Position numbers and translations under genes: made by a program
Notes under the pieces: model-generated
Database searches by the model: none
Told to the model about the DNA's origin: nothing
What the model saw: only the letters and a program-made list of their open reading frames with translations
Shown: piece by piece, positions 17,780 through 27,283 of the stretch
Layout of the letters: each line of letters opens with the position of its first letter
Position numbering within the stretch: the stretch's first letter is position 1
Source of the DNA: Methyloprofundus sp.
GTDB lineage: Bacteria; Pseudomonadota; Gammaproteobacteria; Methylococcales; Methylomonadaceae
DNA length: 64,000 nucleotides
NCBI GenBank assembly: GCA_016592635.1
Contig: AP023240.1
Coordinates: 4,319,630-4,383,629 of the forward strand
Direction of reading: 5' to 3'

Positions 17780-18544
17780 ATGAAAGTTTGTCTCAGTACC
17801 ACTAAAATATTATGTGTTATTTTTATGCTACTAGCGGGGTCTGTAAGTGCAGCTGATAAAGTATTGCTCTATGCAGCAGCCAGCACCAGCATGGCTGTCA
17901 ATGAAGTGATTAAGCAGTTTAAGCAAACCTCACCTGCGATTAAAGTAAAAGTATCTTTTGCTTCTTCTTCAACTTTGGCTAAGCAAATAGAAGCAGGTGC
18001 GCCCGCTGATCTCTATATTTCAGCAAATCCAAAATGGATGGATTATTTGCAGGCACGTGACCTGTTAGTGAATACTTCTCGGCAAGATTTGTTAAGTAAT
18101 AAAATTGTGCTGATAGCACCAAAAGGGCAATATCTAACAGTGCCAATGACTAAAGGTTTTGATTTTGCGAATCAGTTAACTGGCAGGCTATGTATGGGCG
18201 AACCCTCACATGTTCCTGTGGGTATGTATGCTAAGCAAGCATTGGTTTCTTTAGGCTGGTGGGCGCAGTTGAAAGCTAGTGTGGTTGGAACTAAGGATGT
18301 CAGAGCAGTCTTAACATTTGTTGAGCGCGGTGAATGTGCGGCAGGTATTGTCTATGCGACTGATGCGAGCTCATCACAGAAAGTCGAGTTAATTGCCGAG
18401 TTTCCAGCTTCAAGCCATAGTCCCATTGTTTATCCAGTGGCGGCATTAGTGGCAAACAATAAAGCAGTCGATACTTTTTTACAATATTTAAGTTCTGCGC
18501 AGGCAATAACAATTTTTAAAGAATACGGTTTCAGCACACAATAA
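17780..18544 (+). CDS. modA: Molybdate-binding periplasmic protein ModA
   Basis: A protein of 254 residues with a signal peptide (ILCVIFMLLAGSVSA, cut after ADA-like SAA). ModA binds molybdate or tungstate in the periplasm and hands it to ModBC. Family blocks are VLLYAAASTSMAVNEV, VSFASSSTLAKQIEAGAPADLYISANPKWMDYL, NKIVLIAP, MGEPSHVPVGMYAKQAL and GIVYATDA. The Ser residues of the oxyanion site (AASTS, ASSS) are present. It is the first gene of modABC; 12 bases separate it from modB. The role fits the two moeA genes nearby. Confidence 0.95.
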   Translation: MKVCLSTTKILCVIFMLLAGSVSAADKVLLYAAASTSMAVNEVIKQFKQTSPAIKVKVSFASSSTLAKQIEAGAPADLYISANPKWMDYLQARDLLVNTSRQDLLSNKIVLIAPKGQYLTVPMTKGFDFANQLTGRLCMGEPSHVPVGMYAKQALVSLGWWAQLKASVVGTKDVRAVLTFVERGECAAGIVYATDASSSQKVELIAEFPASSHSPIVYPVAALVANNKAVDTFLQYLSSAQAITIFKEYGFSTQ

Positions 18545-18556
18545 TTAAAGGTAATT

Positions 18557-19252
18557 ATGTTTGATCTTTCCCCTGAAGAGTATTCGGCGATGATGCTCTC
18601 TTTAAAAGTTGGTTTGTGGAGTGTTGGGATTATTCTTGTTCCAGGTGTCTTTACAGGGTGGTTGCTAGCGCGTAAAGACTTTATGGGAAAGTCTCTGGTC
18701 GATGGTATTATCCATTTGCCATTGGTGTTGCCGCCCGTGGTGACGGGATATTTATTATTATTAATGCTCGGCCGCCAAGGGATGATAGGTAAATGGCTGT
18801 ATCAGCAATTTGATATTACGCTGGCATTTAGTTGGCGCGGTGCCGTTTTGGCAACGGCGTTGATGAGCTTCCCTTTAATGGTGCGCTCCATTCGCTTATC
18901 AATTTCTACAATAGATATTAAATTAGAGCAAGCAGCGCGCAGTCTAGGAGCAAGTGGGTTAAATTGTTTTTTTACCGTGACCTTGCCTTTGGCTATTCCA
19001 GGGATTATTAGCGGTTCTATTCTAGCTTTTGCTAGAAGTTTGGGTGAGTTTGGTGCCACCATTACCTTTGTGGGCAATATTGAAGATGAAACCCGAACCT
19101 TGCCCTTGGCGATATACACTTATATTCAAGTACCAGATGGTGCTGAGTCGGCACAAAGGTTGCTTATTATTTCGGTAGTGCTCGCATTGGGGGCTTTATT
19201 ATTTAGTGGTTTAATTGAGCGCCGTGCAGCGCATTGGCTAGGAGGCAAATAG
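18557..19252 (+). CDS. modB: Molybdate ABC transporter permease ModB
   Basis: An inner-membrane permease of 231 residues with about five membrane segments. The EAA loop that contacts the ATPase is EQAARSLGASGLNCFFTVTLPLAIPGIISG near residue 125, followed by AFARSLGEFGATITFVG, a ModB hallmark. The start ATG follows a weak AAAGG Shine-Dalgarno site. Its stop overlaps the modC GTG start by one base (TAGTG), so the two are translationally coupled. Confidence 0.95.
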   Translation: MFDLSPEEYSAMMLSLKVGLWSVGIILVPGVFTGWLLARKDFMGKSLVDGIIHLPLVLPPVVTGYLLLLMLGRQGMIGKWLYQQFDITLAFSWRGAVLATALMSFPLMVRSIRLSISTIDIKLEQAARSLGASGLNCFFTVTLPLAIPGIISGSILAFARSLGEFGATITFVGNIEDETRTLPLAIYTYIQVPDGAESAQRLLIISVVLALGALLFSGLIERRAAHWLGGK

Positions 19253-20334
19253 TGTTATCTCTTGACGTACAGTTACAACGCGGTGCTTTTGATTTGGAGG
19301 CTAGTTTTGCTTTGGACCAACCTGTTACCGGCTTATTTGGTTCTTCTGGATCGGGTAAAAGCACCTTGCTAAATTTGGTGGCTGGTTTGGCAAGTCCTGA
19401 TAATGGCTGGTTAAAACTAGGTGAAAAGTCATTATTTGATAGTCGTAAAAATATTAATTTATCGCCTAATAAGCGTGAGATTGGAGTGGTATTTCAAGAC
19501 AGCCAATTATTTCCACATTTGGCGATTAATCAAAACTTGCTGTATGGCTATAAGCGTATTGCTAAAAAACAGCGGCGTTTTGAGGTTACAGAGATTGTAG
19601 ATTTATTGGAAATAGGTCATTTACTCAAAAAACGACCTGCACAATTGTCCGGAGGAGAAAAACAGCGTGTCGGTTTAGGGCGAGCTTTATTGGCTTCACC
19701 GCAGTTTTTGTTATTGGATGAGCCTTTGGCCTCTTTAGATCAAGGGTTAAAAGGTCAGATTTTGCCTTTTTTAAAGCGGGTTAAAGATGAGCTGGAATTA
19801 CCGATGGTCTACATCAGCCACTCGATGGAAGAAATACTGCATTTAACGGATCAGTTGGTGGTCATTAACAATGGCCGCATTCTTGGTGCTGGGCATTTTT
19901 ATGATGTGATTAAAGCCGATTCAGTACAGGGAGTGGCTAGCTCGATGGGGCTAGAAAATATTTTAACAGTAAGGATTGTTGGACATGACATTGAGTCGGG
20001 GTACACGCTTGCAGAATCAAATGGTAATATTTTACTGTTACCACTAACGGATAAATTTATAGTGGGTGATGTTTGTTATATCTCCATTCGCTCTAATGAA
20101 ATTGCTATTGCAAAACACCGTATCGAGCATATTTCGATTCAAAATCAGATTCAAGGCAGGATTATTAGTTCTGCAAAAAATACAGCGTGTGTTGCTTTGC
20201 ATGTTGATATTGGTTCACGCCTTATTGTTGATATTACCCCGAAAGCATTTTCTGAATTAGCTTTGGTTGAAGGTGGTGAGGTGCATTGCTTGATTAAAGC
20301 ACAGTCCTTTGCTTTTTTGGGTAAGGTTGGGTAA
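19252..20334 (+). CDS. modC: Molybdate ABC transporter ATPase ModC
   Basis: A protein of 360 residues. Walker A is GSSGSGKST (about residue 31), the Q-loop VFQDSQLFPHL, the ABC signature LSGGEKQRVGLGRAL and Walker B LLLDEPLASLD, followed by the switch His in YISHSMEE. The C-terminal part (ISIQNQIQGRIISSA onward) is a Mop/TOBE oxyanion-binding domain typical of ModC. A GTG at 19252 is chosen as start because a perfect AGGAGG (19240-19245) lies six bases upstream; a TTG 18 bases earlier would overlap that site. Confidence 0.95.
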   Translation: MLSLDVQLQRGAFDLEASFALDQPVTGLFGSSGSGKSTLLNLVAGLASPDNGWLKLGEKSLFDSRKNINLSPNKREIGVVFQDSQLFPHLAINQNLLYGYKRIAKKQRRFEVTEIVDLLEIGHLLKKRPAQLSGGEKQRVGLGRALLASPQFLLLDEPLASLDQGLKGQILPFLKRVKDELELPMVYISHSMEEILHLTDQLVVINNGRILGAGHFYDVIKADSVQGVASSMGLENILTVRIVGHDIESGYTLAESNGNILLLPLTDKFIVGDVCYISIRSNEIAIAKHRIEHISIQNQIQGRIISSAKNTACVALHVDIGSRLIVDITPKAFSELALVEGGEVHCLIKAQSFAFLGKVG

Positions 20335-20364
20335 CCTTTATATGGCTTAAGGGGGGGGGCTTTA

Positions 20365-20667
20365 ATGCAACCTAGTATTAATGATGAGGATATATTAAAT
20401 AGTCCTTTGTCGGTTTTCTTTAAGGCGGTGATATTAAAAACCCCACAAGGGTGGGCGTTTTTAGCGGGCTGCTTAGTTCAGGTCGTTTTACCTGGAATAG
20501 CTTATTTTTTTCCTCATTTTTCTACTCAGTCTTTTTCTATTATTGTCTTTTTTGCGTGGTTTGTACCATCATTGATATTGTTAACGGGGATGCTGGTTAA
20601 GGATGATTTTCGTTCAAGTTGGGAAGCGACGATTGTTATTATAATTTTTATGTACTGGCTTGCGTGA
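20365..20667 (+). CDS. Small membrane protein of unknown function
   Basis: A protein of 100 residues with about three hydrophobic segments (WAFLAGCLVQVVLPGIAYFF, SIIVFFAWFVPSLILLTGML, TIVIIIFMYWLA). I do not recognise a family. It lies 31 bases after modC and may be co-transcribed. The ATG is preceded by a run of nine G (20351-20359), which serves as the ribosome site and is prone to slippage. It could be an accessory membrane protein or a chance-conserved frame; coding seems likely from its clean membrane pattern. Confidence 0.6.
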   Translation: MQPSINDEDILNSPLSVFFKAVILKTPQGWAFLAGCLVQVVLPGIAYFFPHFSTQSFSIIVFFAWFVPSLILLTGMLVKDDFRSSWEATIVIIIFMYWLA

Positions 20668-20685
20668 GTAGTCTGTTGTCATTTT

Positions 20686-20739
20686 ATCGTTCCCTACGCT
20701 CCAGCGTGGGAATGCAGCCTATGATGCTCCAGCGTCATG
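20686..20739 (+). repeat. GCTCCAGCGTGGGAATGCAG-type palindromic repeat, left copy
   Basis: It starts ATCGTTCCCTACGCTCCAGC and contains two GCTCCAGCGT blocks. It matches the reverse complement of 20955-21008 over about 54 bases with few differences. The pair encloses about 215 bases with no convincing gene, so together they form a large inverted-repeat structure between the mod operon and the convergent octaheme cytochrome gene. The same family is split by the IS4 element at 12380-12460. Confidence 0.8.
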
Positions 20740-20954
20740 AACAAAAGCAATCTGCCTTGTTGCTCACCAGTTAAATTGCTCCGCTTATTTTTAGTTTGAT
20801 TCACAATCAAAATCCTACGCCATATTTTCAGGTATTATTAAATCCTCGTCCCTTAAGCAGTGACTTTACTGGGAATAAAATACCTTGTATTCGCGCAACT
20901 ATATCGTAAGTGATAATGGTAGTGCATCATTAATTTGGCAAATTTTTTGTATGG

Positions 20955-21008
20955 CATGACGCTGGAGCGTCGCGGGCTGCATTCCCACGCTGGAGCGTGG
21001 GGAACGAT
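20955..21008 (-). repeat. GCTCCAGCGTGGGAATGCAG-type palindromic repeat, right copy
   Basis: This is the inverted partner of 20686-20739: on the plus strand it runs CATGACGCTGGAGCGTCGCG to GGGGAACGAT. It ends 46 bases before the stop of the octaheme cytochrome gene. Confidence 0.8.
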
Positions 21009-21053
21009 GAAACATGATGCAAAATGTCGGATTTCGTTATCTGCGCTGTGCAG

Positions 21054-23765
21054 TTATTTATCAGTAATCAGAAAATATCCTGGTTCCCGTATTTTTATCA
21101 GAACAAAGCCATCGTCTATAGCATCTGCTGGTTTTATTGCGACTAAATCAGCTAAGGAGAGTGGTATGACTTTCGTTACCTTCGTATCTGCGAAAATTAC
21201 ATTAATATCATTTAAGTCAGTTTTATTGCCTTTATAAGCAACACTTACCAACATGGTTTTGCCATTAAAGGCAGTGACTGGCTTTTTACTGTCATCCAGT
21301 ATATTTAGATAGAAAACTCGAGAACGTAATTGCCCATAAGCATGCGTATTTAAATAGTCCTGCACCGAGCTTTCAGCACCATTCAGTATACCCAGAGCTG
21401 CTCTATAAGTAGGAAGGATAATATCATTGACTGCGCCACCAGAGACGATTGCTCCCATACTGCGTAAATTGACAGCACCTTTATTGGAGCCAAAGAAAAA
21501 GCTATTAGCTTCGGTAAGTTCTGAGGAAACAAGGGAACTGAATTCAGAGCCAATAGCTTGAAATAGCGCATTTGTTGATATTTTAGTAAATTCACCAATA
21601 ATTTCACTTGCACTAGAGTTTTTTAAAAGACTCATAAAAGGGTCGGCCTTAGTGACTTGTAAAATATCAGCAACATTTTGGCTTAAGGCACCAGATTGTA
21701 ATTTGGTATAGCTGAGCCCTATGGTGATGATGCCTTCATCGACCAAGCGCTGATCAGAAATGATGGTAAGGGTTTTGCTATTTTTTGTGCCTAGTGTACC
21801 TTGGTCATCTATTAGTTGACTAACAGTTCCTGACGGGGTGCGCGCATGACATTCCAAGCATGGCATGGCATCTTTAGCTGCTCTGGTGTTATGCGAAATA
21901 ACATATTCATTGGACTCAGACCATACTAATGTTGTATTCGGGTTACTGTAGCCTTTTTGGCGTAACAAACTATCATAAGCTGTTTTAACGGCCACAGTAT
22001 TTTCATAGTCGCCTGGCGTGTTAAAAGTAACAATGCTACTTGAGTCTGTTGAAGTAGAGACTTGCCCTAATACTGCTTGACTCATGGGGTCGATGATATT
22101 GGCTTGCGCAGTTCCTGGTACTTTTGCAAAGATTGCATTACGTTCAGTTTGAACCAAGATTTTTCCGCTGGTTTTGTCTTGCCAATAGTAACGAACTCTA
22201 GGGTTGTAAGGGGATATTTTTGCTTGGCCATCTTTGGCAATCCTGAAGCGGTACATCATTTGTAGCTTTTTGCCATCCTTGTCATTTTTATTGACGATAT
22301 GGCAAGTTTGGCAGGAAACGATATCAAAGTGTGTTTGGGTAATGGGGGTATGGCTTGCTGCCTCGTAGCCATTCAGGTCACCATTTTTCTTCCAGCGTTC
22401 AGTGTGGGCATGTAATAACGAATCATATTTAATGCCCACAACGGCATTAATAGAATTTATATGGCATTGCTCACAAGACTTAACGTTTGGATTGTAGTCA
22501 AGGTCATTGCGAACATCCATATCTGAATTACCTTTGGGGAAGTCGTGATTGGCATCTAAATCAATATTGGCATCGTTAGGCTTATAATATTGACTGGAAT
22601 GACAAGCATTGCAACTTTCAATAGAGCGTTTTTCGCCATTGTCGGCAGTATAATTGGTGCCCTTGTGGATATCATCTCGGTAATCATCCTCTAGTGTACT
22701 TCCAGCACCTGCTTCTTCATCGCCCCCTTCTGTTGCTAGCGTTGCTTTAGCTTCCTCGCCAAAGCCATAGAAGCCTCTGCGAGTATTGCTGGTAAGGTGG
22801 CACTCCATGCAGTTGTCACTTTCTGGAAAGCGCAGCATGGGAATGGTAACTCTGCCGGTTTCATTGAAAGCATCAGCATGCCAATTAAAAATAGGCATGC
22901 CCTGTGCATTTAGGTTAAATTCGCCATTGTTGCGTGCAATACTTAGCAGGTGTTTGCCGTCGGTATTTTTGACGTACTCCATTAGGCCAGAGGCTGCTTG
23001 TCTAAAAAAGCCTTTTTCAATTAATGCCCCCCGTGCAAATCTAGGGGATAAAGCTTTCGTTAAGCCACTGTCACTAGGTAGCTTGAGTTTGGAGAATTTA
23101 GCATGGCAGAATAGGCAGTCAGCCTCACCAACGCCACTTTTTTGCCAATCCCAAAGTTGGAGTGATTCTGTGCCTGTTTGTGGGTCAATAATGCGTTCGT
23201 AGTAGTCTCCATCCAGTGGTTTGATGGTGGCAGGATTTTTTTGGTCATAGCGGATACCTTCTCTATCCTTCTCTGCCCAACCTCCACCCGCATGACAACT
23301 CATGCAGGTTTTAACCCAGCCAGCTGAGCCTAAGTCGGCAAAATCAGCGGCATTGGCATTGTTCTTTTTAGCAAGCACTTGTTGGTTATTGCCGCCCATG
23401 CAAGTATAGCCGCCATAGTATCCAGGGGACACTAAGTGCGGTAAGCCGCGCTTAGCGCCATAATTATCATCTGCTTCATCACGGCCCATTTCAAAATGGT
23501 AGGCATGCGTTATTTTGTCGTAATCATGGCAACCACTACCTGCACAGCTTTTTTTAGGACTATAAGGGTTGTGTGAAAGTAATACGTGCTGGCCTTGCTC
23601 ATCCAAAATGGGAATGGGAGGGTGGTCTACTAATCTATCATAGTCATTCAAAGCGGCTAAGCTATTGGTTGAAATGCAGGCAATAAGCAGGCTAATTTTG
23701 AGAAACCAGCTGAAGTGAGTGATGTGATGTTGATAGTGCATAAATTTATTGCCTTGTAGAGCCAT
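21054..23765 (-). CDS. Secreted octaheme c-type cytochrome (about 890-900 residues)
   Basis: A large exported cytochrome. Heme sites in order are CAGSGCH (the longer CX4CH form), then CMSCH, CLFCH, CMECH, CNACH, CEQCH, CQTCH and CLECH, giving seven standard sites and one unusual one, all in the first 680 residues. The last 220 residues carry no heme. A signal peptide is visible (WFLKISLLIACISTNSLAA). The likely start is the ATG of MHYQHH, eight codons inside the longest frame. No membrane anchor follows, so it should be periplasmic or surface-located. I cannot assign it to a named octaheme enzyme family (no active-site CXXCK is seen). It is transcribed away from the main cytochrome cluster, 4.5 kb off. 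Confidence 0.85.
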   Translation of the reverse strand: MALQGNKFMHYQHHITHFSWFLKISLLIACISTNSLAALNDYDRLVDHPPIPILDEQGQHVLLSHNPYSPKKSCAGSGCHDYDKITHAYHFEMGRDEADDNYGAKRGLPHLVSPGYYGGYTCMGGNNQQVLAKKNNANAADFADLGSAGWVKTCMSCHAGGGWAEKDREGIRYDQKNPATIKPLDGDYYERIIDPQTGTESLQLWDWQKSGVGEADCLFCHAKFSKLKLPSDSGLTKALSPRFARGALIEKGFFRQAASGLMEYVKNTDGKHLLSIARNNGEFNLNAQGMPIFNWHADAFNETGRVTIPMLRFPESDNCMECHLTSNTRRGFYGFGEEAKATLATEGGDEEAGAGSTLEDDYRDDIHKGTNYTADNGEKRSIESCNACHSSQYYKPNDANIDLDANHDFPKGNSDMDVRNDLDYNPNVKSCEQCHINSINAVVGIKYDSLLHAHTERWKKNGDLNGYEAASHTPITQTHFDIVSCQTCHIVNKNDKDGKKLQMMYRFRIAKDGQAKISPYNPRVRYYWQDKTSGKILVQTERNAIFAKVPGTAQANIIDPMSQAVLGQVSTSTDSSSIVTFNTPGDYENTVAVKTAYDSLLRQKGYSNPNTTLVWSESNEYVISHNTRAAKDAMPCLECHARTPSGTVSQLIDDQGTLGTKNSKTLTIISDQRLVDEGIITIGLSYTKLQSGALSQNVADILQVTKADPFMSLLKNSSASEIIGEFTKISTNALFQAIGSEFSSLVSSELTEANSFFFGSNKGAVNLRSMGAIVSGGAVNDIILPTYRAALGILNGAESSVQDYLNTHAYGQLRSRVFYLNILDDSKKPVTAFNGKTMLVSVAYKGNKTDLNDINVIFADTKVTKVIPLSLADLVAIKPADAIDDGFVLIKIREPGYFLITDK

Positions 23766-24735
23766 ACAATAGGTCAGTGCGCCCCGATAAAATAAAGGGT
23801 AACTTATTAATAAAGCATTAACTGTGCCGTTTTAGTTATATGCTGAGAATGGTTAAAGCATCGCTTTATTTAGAGGTGTAAAGTTGGTTTATGGGTATTT
23901 AAGTATAAGCTAGGGTGTAGGGCTTGCTTGTGATACAAGGTTTTAACAGAGAGTTAGCGGCTTAAATAGGTTGATTTTTAAGCAGCCAAGGTAATAAATT
24001 GTATAGGGGTGATATAGCATGGAAGGTTGAATTATTTAACATAGTTTAATTTATGGTTTAGTTTTTATGTATTTTAGAGGGTGTGTGTGCTAAATAAATT
24101 TACTTGAGAGAGGGGGGCGTTACCCAAAGTTAATCGTTTGTTGGATTCATGAGCAGCTATCTAAGCAGTTGAGTTTTCTTGTATAGCAATAAGAGTTTAG
24201 TGCAACTTACGAAATCGGTATTTTTGGAAGATGATTGGATTTTAGCTTCCAAGGATAGTTATTTTATTATGGTATGGGTATTTATCTTTTAACTTCATGA
24301 TAGTGAGGAGTGTAGTTTGATAATTGAATAAACTAGATAAGTAAGCATTCATTAGGGCATTTAACATATGTTGCAGTAGGAAAGACCTTGGTGGGTACTT
24401 GATCTGTGTTGGTAATAGATGAATTAAACTATAGTTAATAGCTTTTGACTTTGAATTTTAGAATAGTTGAAATTGTATATTGGCTCACAGTATTAATTTA
24501 TTTATCAATTAATTAAAGTAAGATTTAGACAATAAAATTGTAATAAAAGCAGAGCAATAAGCATGACCTAGATTTTGTATATTTAAATATGGCGCAAGAA
24601 TTGCTTGGTGGAATAAATGAACGATTGATATGCCTTGCTGTAGCAAGAGTGTGTTGCTAGTCGTGATTAGCGATAAGTAATGCTGGCTTAAAGCTTACTT
24701 GCAAATTTTAATTATTATAATCTCAGGTGAAATAT
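23766..24735. other. Long AT-rich gene-free stretch between divergent genes
   Basis: About 970 bases between the octaheme cytochrome (leftward) and the HAF-repeat gene (rightward). I see no open frame with protein-like content, no clear inverted repeat with T-run and no tRNA. It must hold two divergent promoters and may hold a small RNA, but nothing definite can be supported. Confidence 0.5.
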
Positions 24736-26112
24736 ATGAAATACTCTGGTTTGGTGTTTGCCTCGTTAGCTTTGAGTTGCTCAGTTAGCAATGCAGCTAG
24801 TGATGCCACATTCTCAGGCACAACTTTGGATATCCCGTATGTTGAATATATGGATAATATTTATGGTTTACAACTGACTTTTGACGGCGCGACTGGGAAG
24901 TTGGTTTTTGCAGGTGCTACGCCATTAGACGCGGCACCAGATAGCCCTAAAGTAAAGTTAGAAGAAGACTTTTCGTTCTCTTTGACTGAGCTATTGGCGG
25001 GAGGCGAGACTTACGCGATTGACGTGGCTTACGCTGGTGATAATAATGGTCGTTTCGAATTTGACGTAACGAAATTTGGAGTTGCTTTACACGGAAAGAT
25101 GTTCAAAGGTGAACAGATTACCAATTTAGGTATGTTGGCTCCAAAATCATTTTCTTATGCCTATGGCATTAGTGATAATGGTACTACGATCACTGGTCGT
25201 TCGCGTAATTCTAGTAGAAAGACAGTGCCAGTGCGTTTTCACTTTGATCACGGTCATATTCAAGCAATTAGTGATTTGGGTGGGGGGAGATCTCAAGGGC
25301 AGGCCGCTAATAATGGCGGTATGATCGCGGGCTTTATGAATCAGGAAACTGAATCAGGTGCGCCACGTATTTATAATGCTTTTTATGCTGCGGCAGATTC
25401 GGCTGAAGCGCAGAATATTGGTACGCTAGGTGATGGTGTCGATTCTAGAGCTTATGGTTTAAATAATAATGGTATGGTCGTCGGTTGGTCTGCAAGTCTT
25501 GCAGATAACACTGATCATGTTGCTTTCACTTATGATACTACTGCAGGAACTTTAACAGGTTTGGGTGGTGATATTCTTGGTGGTCAGCGTTCATTTGCTT
25601 TTGCTGTCAATGACGCTAACCAAATTACGGGGGTTGCTACTACGGCAGATGGCTCGGCGCTTGCATTTTTATATGAAAATGGAGCGGCTAAAAGTTTGGG
25701 TTCATTAGATAATTCTGGTTATTCGGAAGGACGGTCAATTAATGATAAAGGTCAAGTAACGGGCTGGTCATTAACTTCTGAAGGCAAGTATGCGGCATTT
25801 ATTTCTGATGGTGATAGCATGACTGCTATTCCTGGCTTAGGCGGTGATGCACAGGGTTACGATATTAATACGCATGGGCATGTCGTGGGTAAAGCGAAAG
25901 ATGCTGATGGCGGCAACCATGCTTTTGTCTACAAGGATGGAGTATTGCATGATTTATATGACATGCTACCAGTTGGGGATAAAGAAAACTGGAAAGAGTT
26001 GCGTGAGGCATACAGCATCAGTGATGATGGTGTTGTTGTAGGGCGTGGTCGTTACTGGACAGATAAAGAAAATGGTAAAAATTCATCAATGGCGTTCAGA
26101 ATACAGTTATAG
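24736..26112 (+). CDS. Exported HAF-repeat protein of unknown function
   Basis: A protein of 458 residues with a signal peptide (SGLVFASLALSCSVSNA). From about residue 130 on it consists of repeated 40-50-residue units of the type ALGINDNGxIVGxS followed by HAFxYxxG and LGG, for example GDGVDSRAYGLNNNGMVVGWS, GGQRSFAFAVNDANQITGVA and SEGRSINDKGQVTGWS. This is the extracellular HAF repeat pattern, thought to form a propeller-like fold. The N-terminal 110 residues are different and beta-rich. The ATG at 24736 is chosen over the GTG at 24727 because CAGGTG lies just upstream as a ribosome site. Function unknown; a surface or biofilm role is a guess. Confidence 0.8.
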   Translation: MKYSGLVFASLALSCSVSNAASDATFSGTTLDIPYVEYMDNIYGLQLTFDGATGKLVFAGATPLDAAPDSPKVKLEEDFSFSLTELLAGGETYAIDVAYAGDNNGRFEFDVTKFGVALHGKMFKGEQITNLGMLAPKSFSYAYGISDNGTTITGRSRNSSRKTVPVRFHFDHGHIQAISDLGGGRSQGQAANNGGMIAGFMNQETESGAPRIYNAFYAAADSAEAQNIGTLGDGVDSRAYGLNNNGMVVGWSASLADNTDHVAFTYDTTAGTLTGLGGDILGGQRSFAFAVNDANQITGVATTADGSALAFLYENGAAKSLGSLDNSGYSEGRSINDKGQVTGWSLTSEGKYAAFISDGDSMTAIPGLGGDAQGYDINTHGHVVGKAKDADGGNHAFVYKDGVLHDLYDMLPVGDKENWKELREAYSISDDGVVVGRGRYWTDKENGKNSSMAFRIQL

Positions 26113-26221
26113 GATGCTGGTATTTTAGTAAAAGCTGAATAAGTCTGGATTTATTTTATAAATTTTAATTGCTTAGATTGTGCAATTAATATAAATAGCT
26201 ATTGATATTTTGGAGAACAAA

Positions 26222-26956
26222 ATGAAAAAAGTATTAACGCCAGTGATTGCATTGGCTTCAGCGTTGGCTTGTGCCAACGTGAGTGCAGAAAATGTACTAT
26301 TAAGTGATTTTAATGATGGTACTACACAAGGATGGGGTAAAGGTGGGGCGGCAGAAAAGCCGTTAACAGCAGAAACTGAAGCAGATGGTAACGGCTATTT
26401 AAAGTTGATTTCTGAAGGGGAGGGGTCTACTGATCCTGATAAAAAAGTTGTTTTTATGAACTCTTCAGGCCAATGGCGTGGCAATTACAATGTGAAAGGC
26501 GTTAAATCAATTACTGCGCGCTTTAAAAATGTTGGCTCTACTGAGCTTGAGTTACATGCAGCTTACGGTAACACTTTGGCTGATTTAAGAACTCGTTATG
26601 TGACGACTAAAGGTTTTGTAGTGCCTAATGATGGCGAGTGGCATCAGGCTTCTTTCTTGCTAGAGCCTTCGGCTATGCAAATGGTGCCTTTAGGTGGTCA
26701 CGGTAAATCTTCGGCATCTTTTTCGGCACAAGAAACTATGGGTAATGTTGCGATGCTCCGTTTTAGCCAAGGTACTTTAGGTGCTGAAACAGGGCAAGGG
26801 CATTCGGCAGAAGGCCTTTATACTGGTTGGAATGGTGGTCCTGAAGTTGTGGCAGAATTATGGATTGATGACATTGCTTTGTCTACTGACCAATGTCCTG
26901 AAGGCCAGCACTTTATGGCAAGTATGGGGCACTGTATGAATAATAGTGGTATGTAG
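26222..26956 (+). CDS. Exported beta-sandwich-like protein of unknown function
   Basis: A protein of 244 residues. The signal peptide is MKKVLTPVIALASALACANVSAE. The mature part begins LLSDFNDGTTQGW and ends with ELWIDDIALS, the frame seen in carbohydrate-binding-like beta-sandwich domains (DF-dgs-gW near the start, DDI near the end). No catalytic motif is seen. A short Cys/Met tail (CPEGQHFMASMGHCM) could bind metal. The ATG at 26222 with TGGAGAAC upstream is preferred to the earlier in-frame TTG. It is about 110 bases behind the HAF gene and likely in the same operon. Confidence 0.65.
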   Translation: MKKVLTPVIALASALACANVSAENVLLSDFNDGTTQGWGKGGAAEKPLTAETEADGNGYLKLISEGEGSTDPDKKVVFMNSSGQWRGNYNVKGVKSITARFKNVGSTELELHAAYGNTLADLRTRYVTTKGFVVPNDGEWHQASFLLEPSAMQMVPLGGHGKSSASFSAQETMGNVAMLRFSQGTLGAETGQGHSAEGLYTGWNGGPEVVAELWIDDIALSTDQCPEGQHFMASMGHCMNNSGM

Positions 26957-27013
26957 TTTTCTATGGTTTAAGTAGTGAGTGTTGTATTGCTTGACTGCTG
27001 TGCTTAGTAATGA

Positions 27014-27049
27014 AGTGATGTCGTTTGTTTAAGGCATCACTTTTTTTTT
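27014..27049 (+). terminator. Rho-independent terminator after the exported-protein gene
   Basis: The stem AGTGATGTC (27014-27022) pairs with GGCATCACT (27033-27041) around a 10-base loop and is followed by nine T. It ends the transcript of the two preceding genes and isolates the RNA gene downstream. Confidence 0.9.
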
Positions 27050-27283
27050 GGATTTTTTATGTTTTGACTTTCTTGGCTGGAAGGAACGACTGTATTTTTA
27101 TGAAATTAATTTTTTGTGAGCTATATGGCGTGGTTTTATAAGTTATATGACCTATTCTTTAGTTGGAATATGAAATAATAATTATTATATAATAATATTA
27201 TTATATTTTGTTTGTTTTTATAAGATCATGAAAAGTAAAGAATATATTATTAAACTAATAGCACTCATTTTAAAAAATAATTG

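Noticed and set aside
20791..20805. TTGATTCACAATCAA considered as a second FNR box
   Set aside because: The half-sites are five bases apart, not four, and no gene starts close by in the right position.
23766..24735. Long gap considered as a second GGA-rich regulatory RNA
   Set aside because: GGA triplets are few and no series of stems or strong terminator was found.
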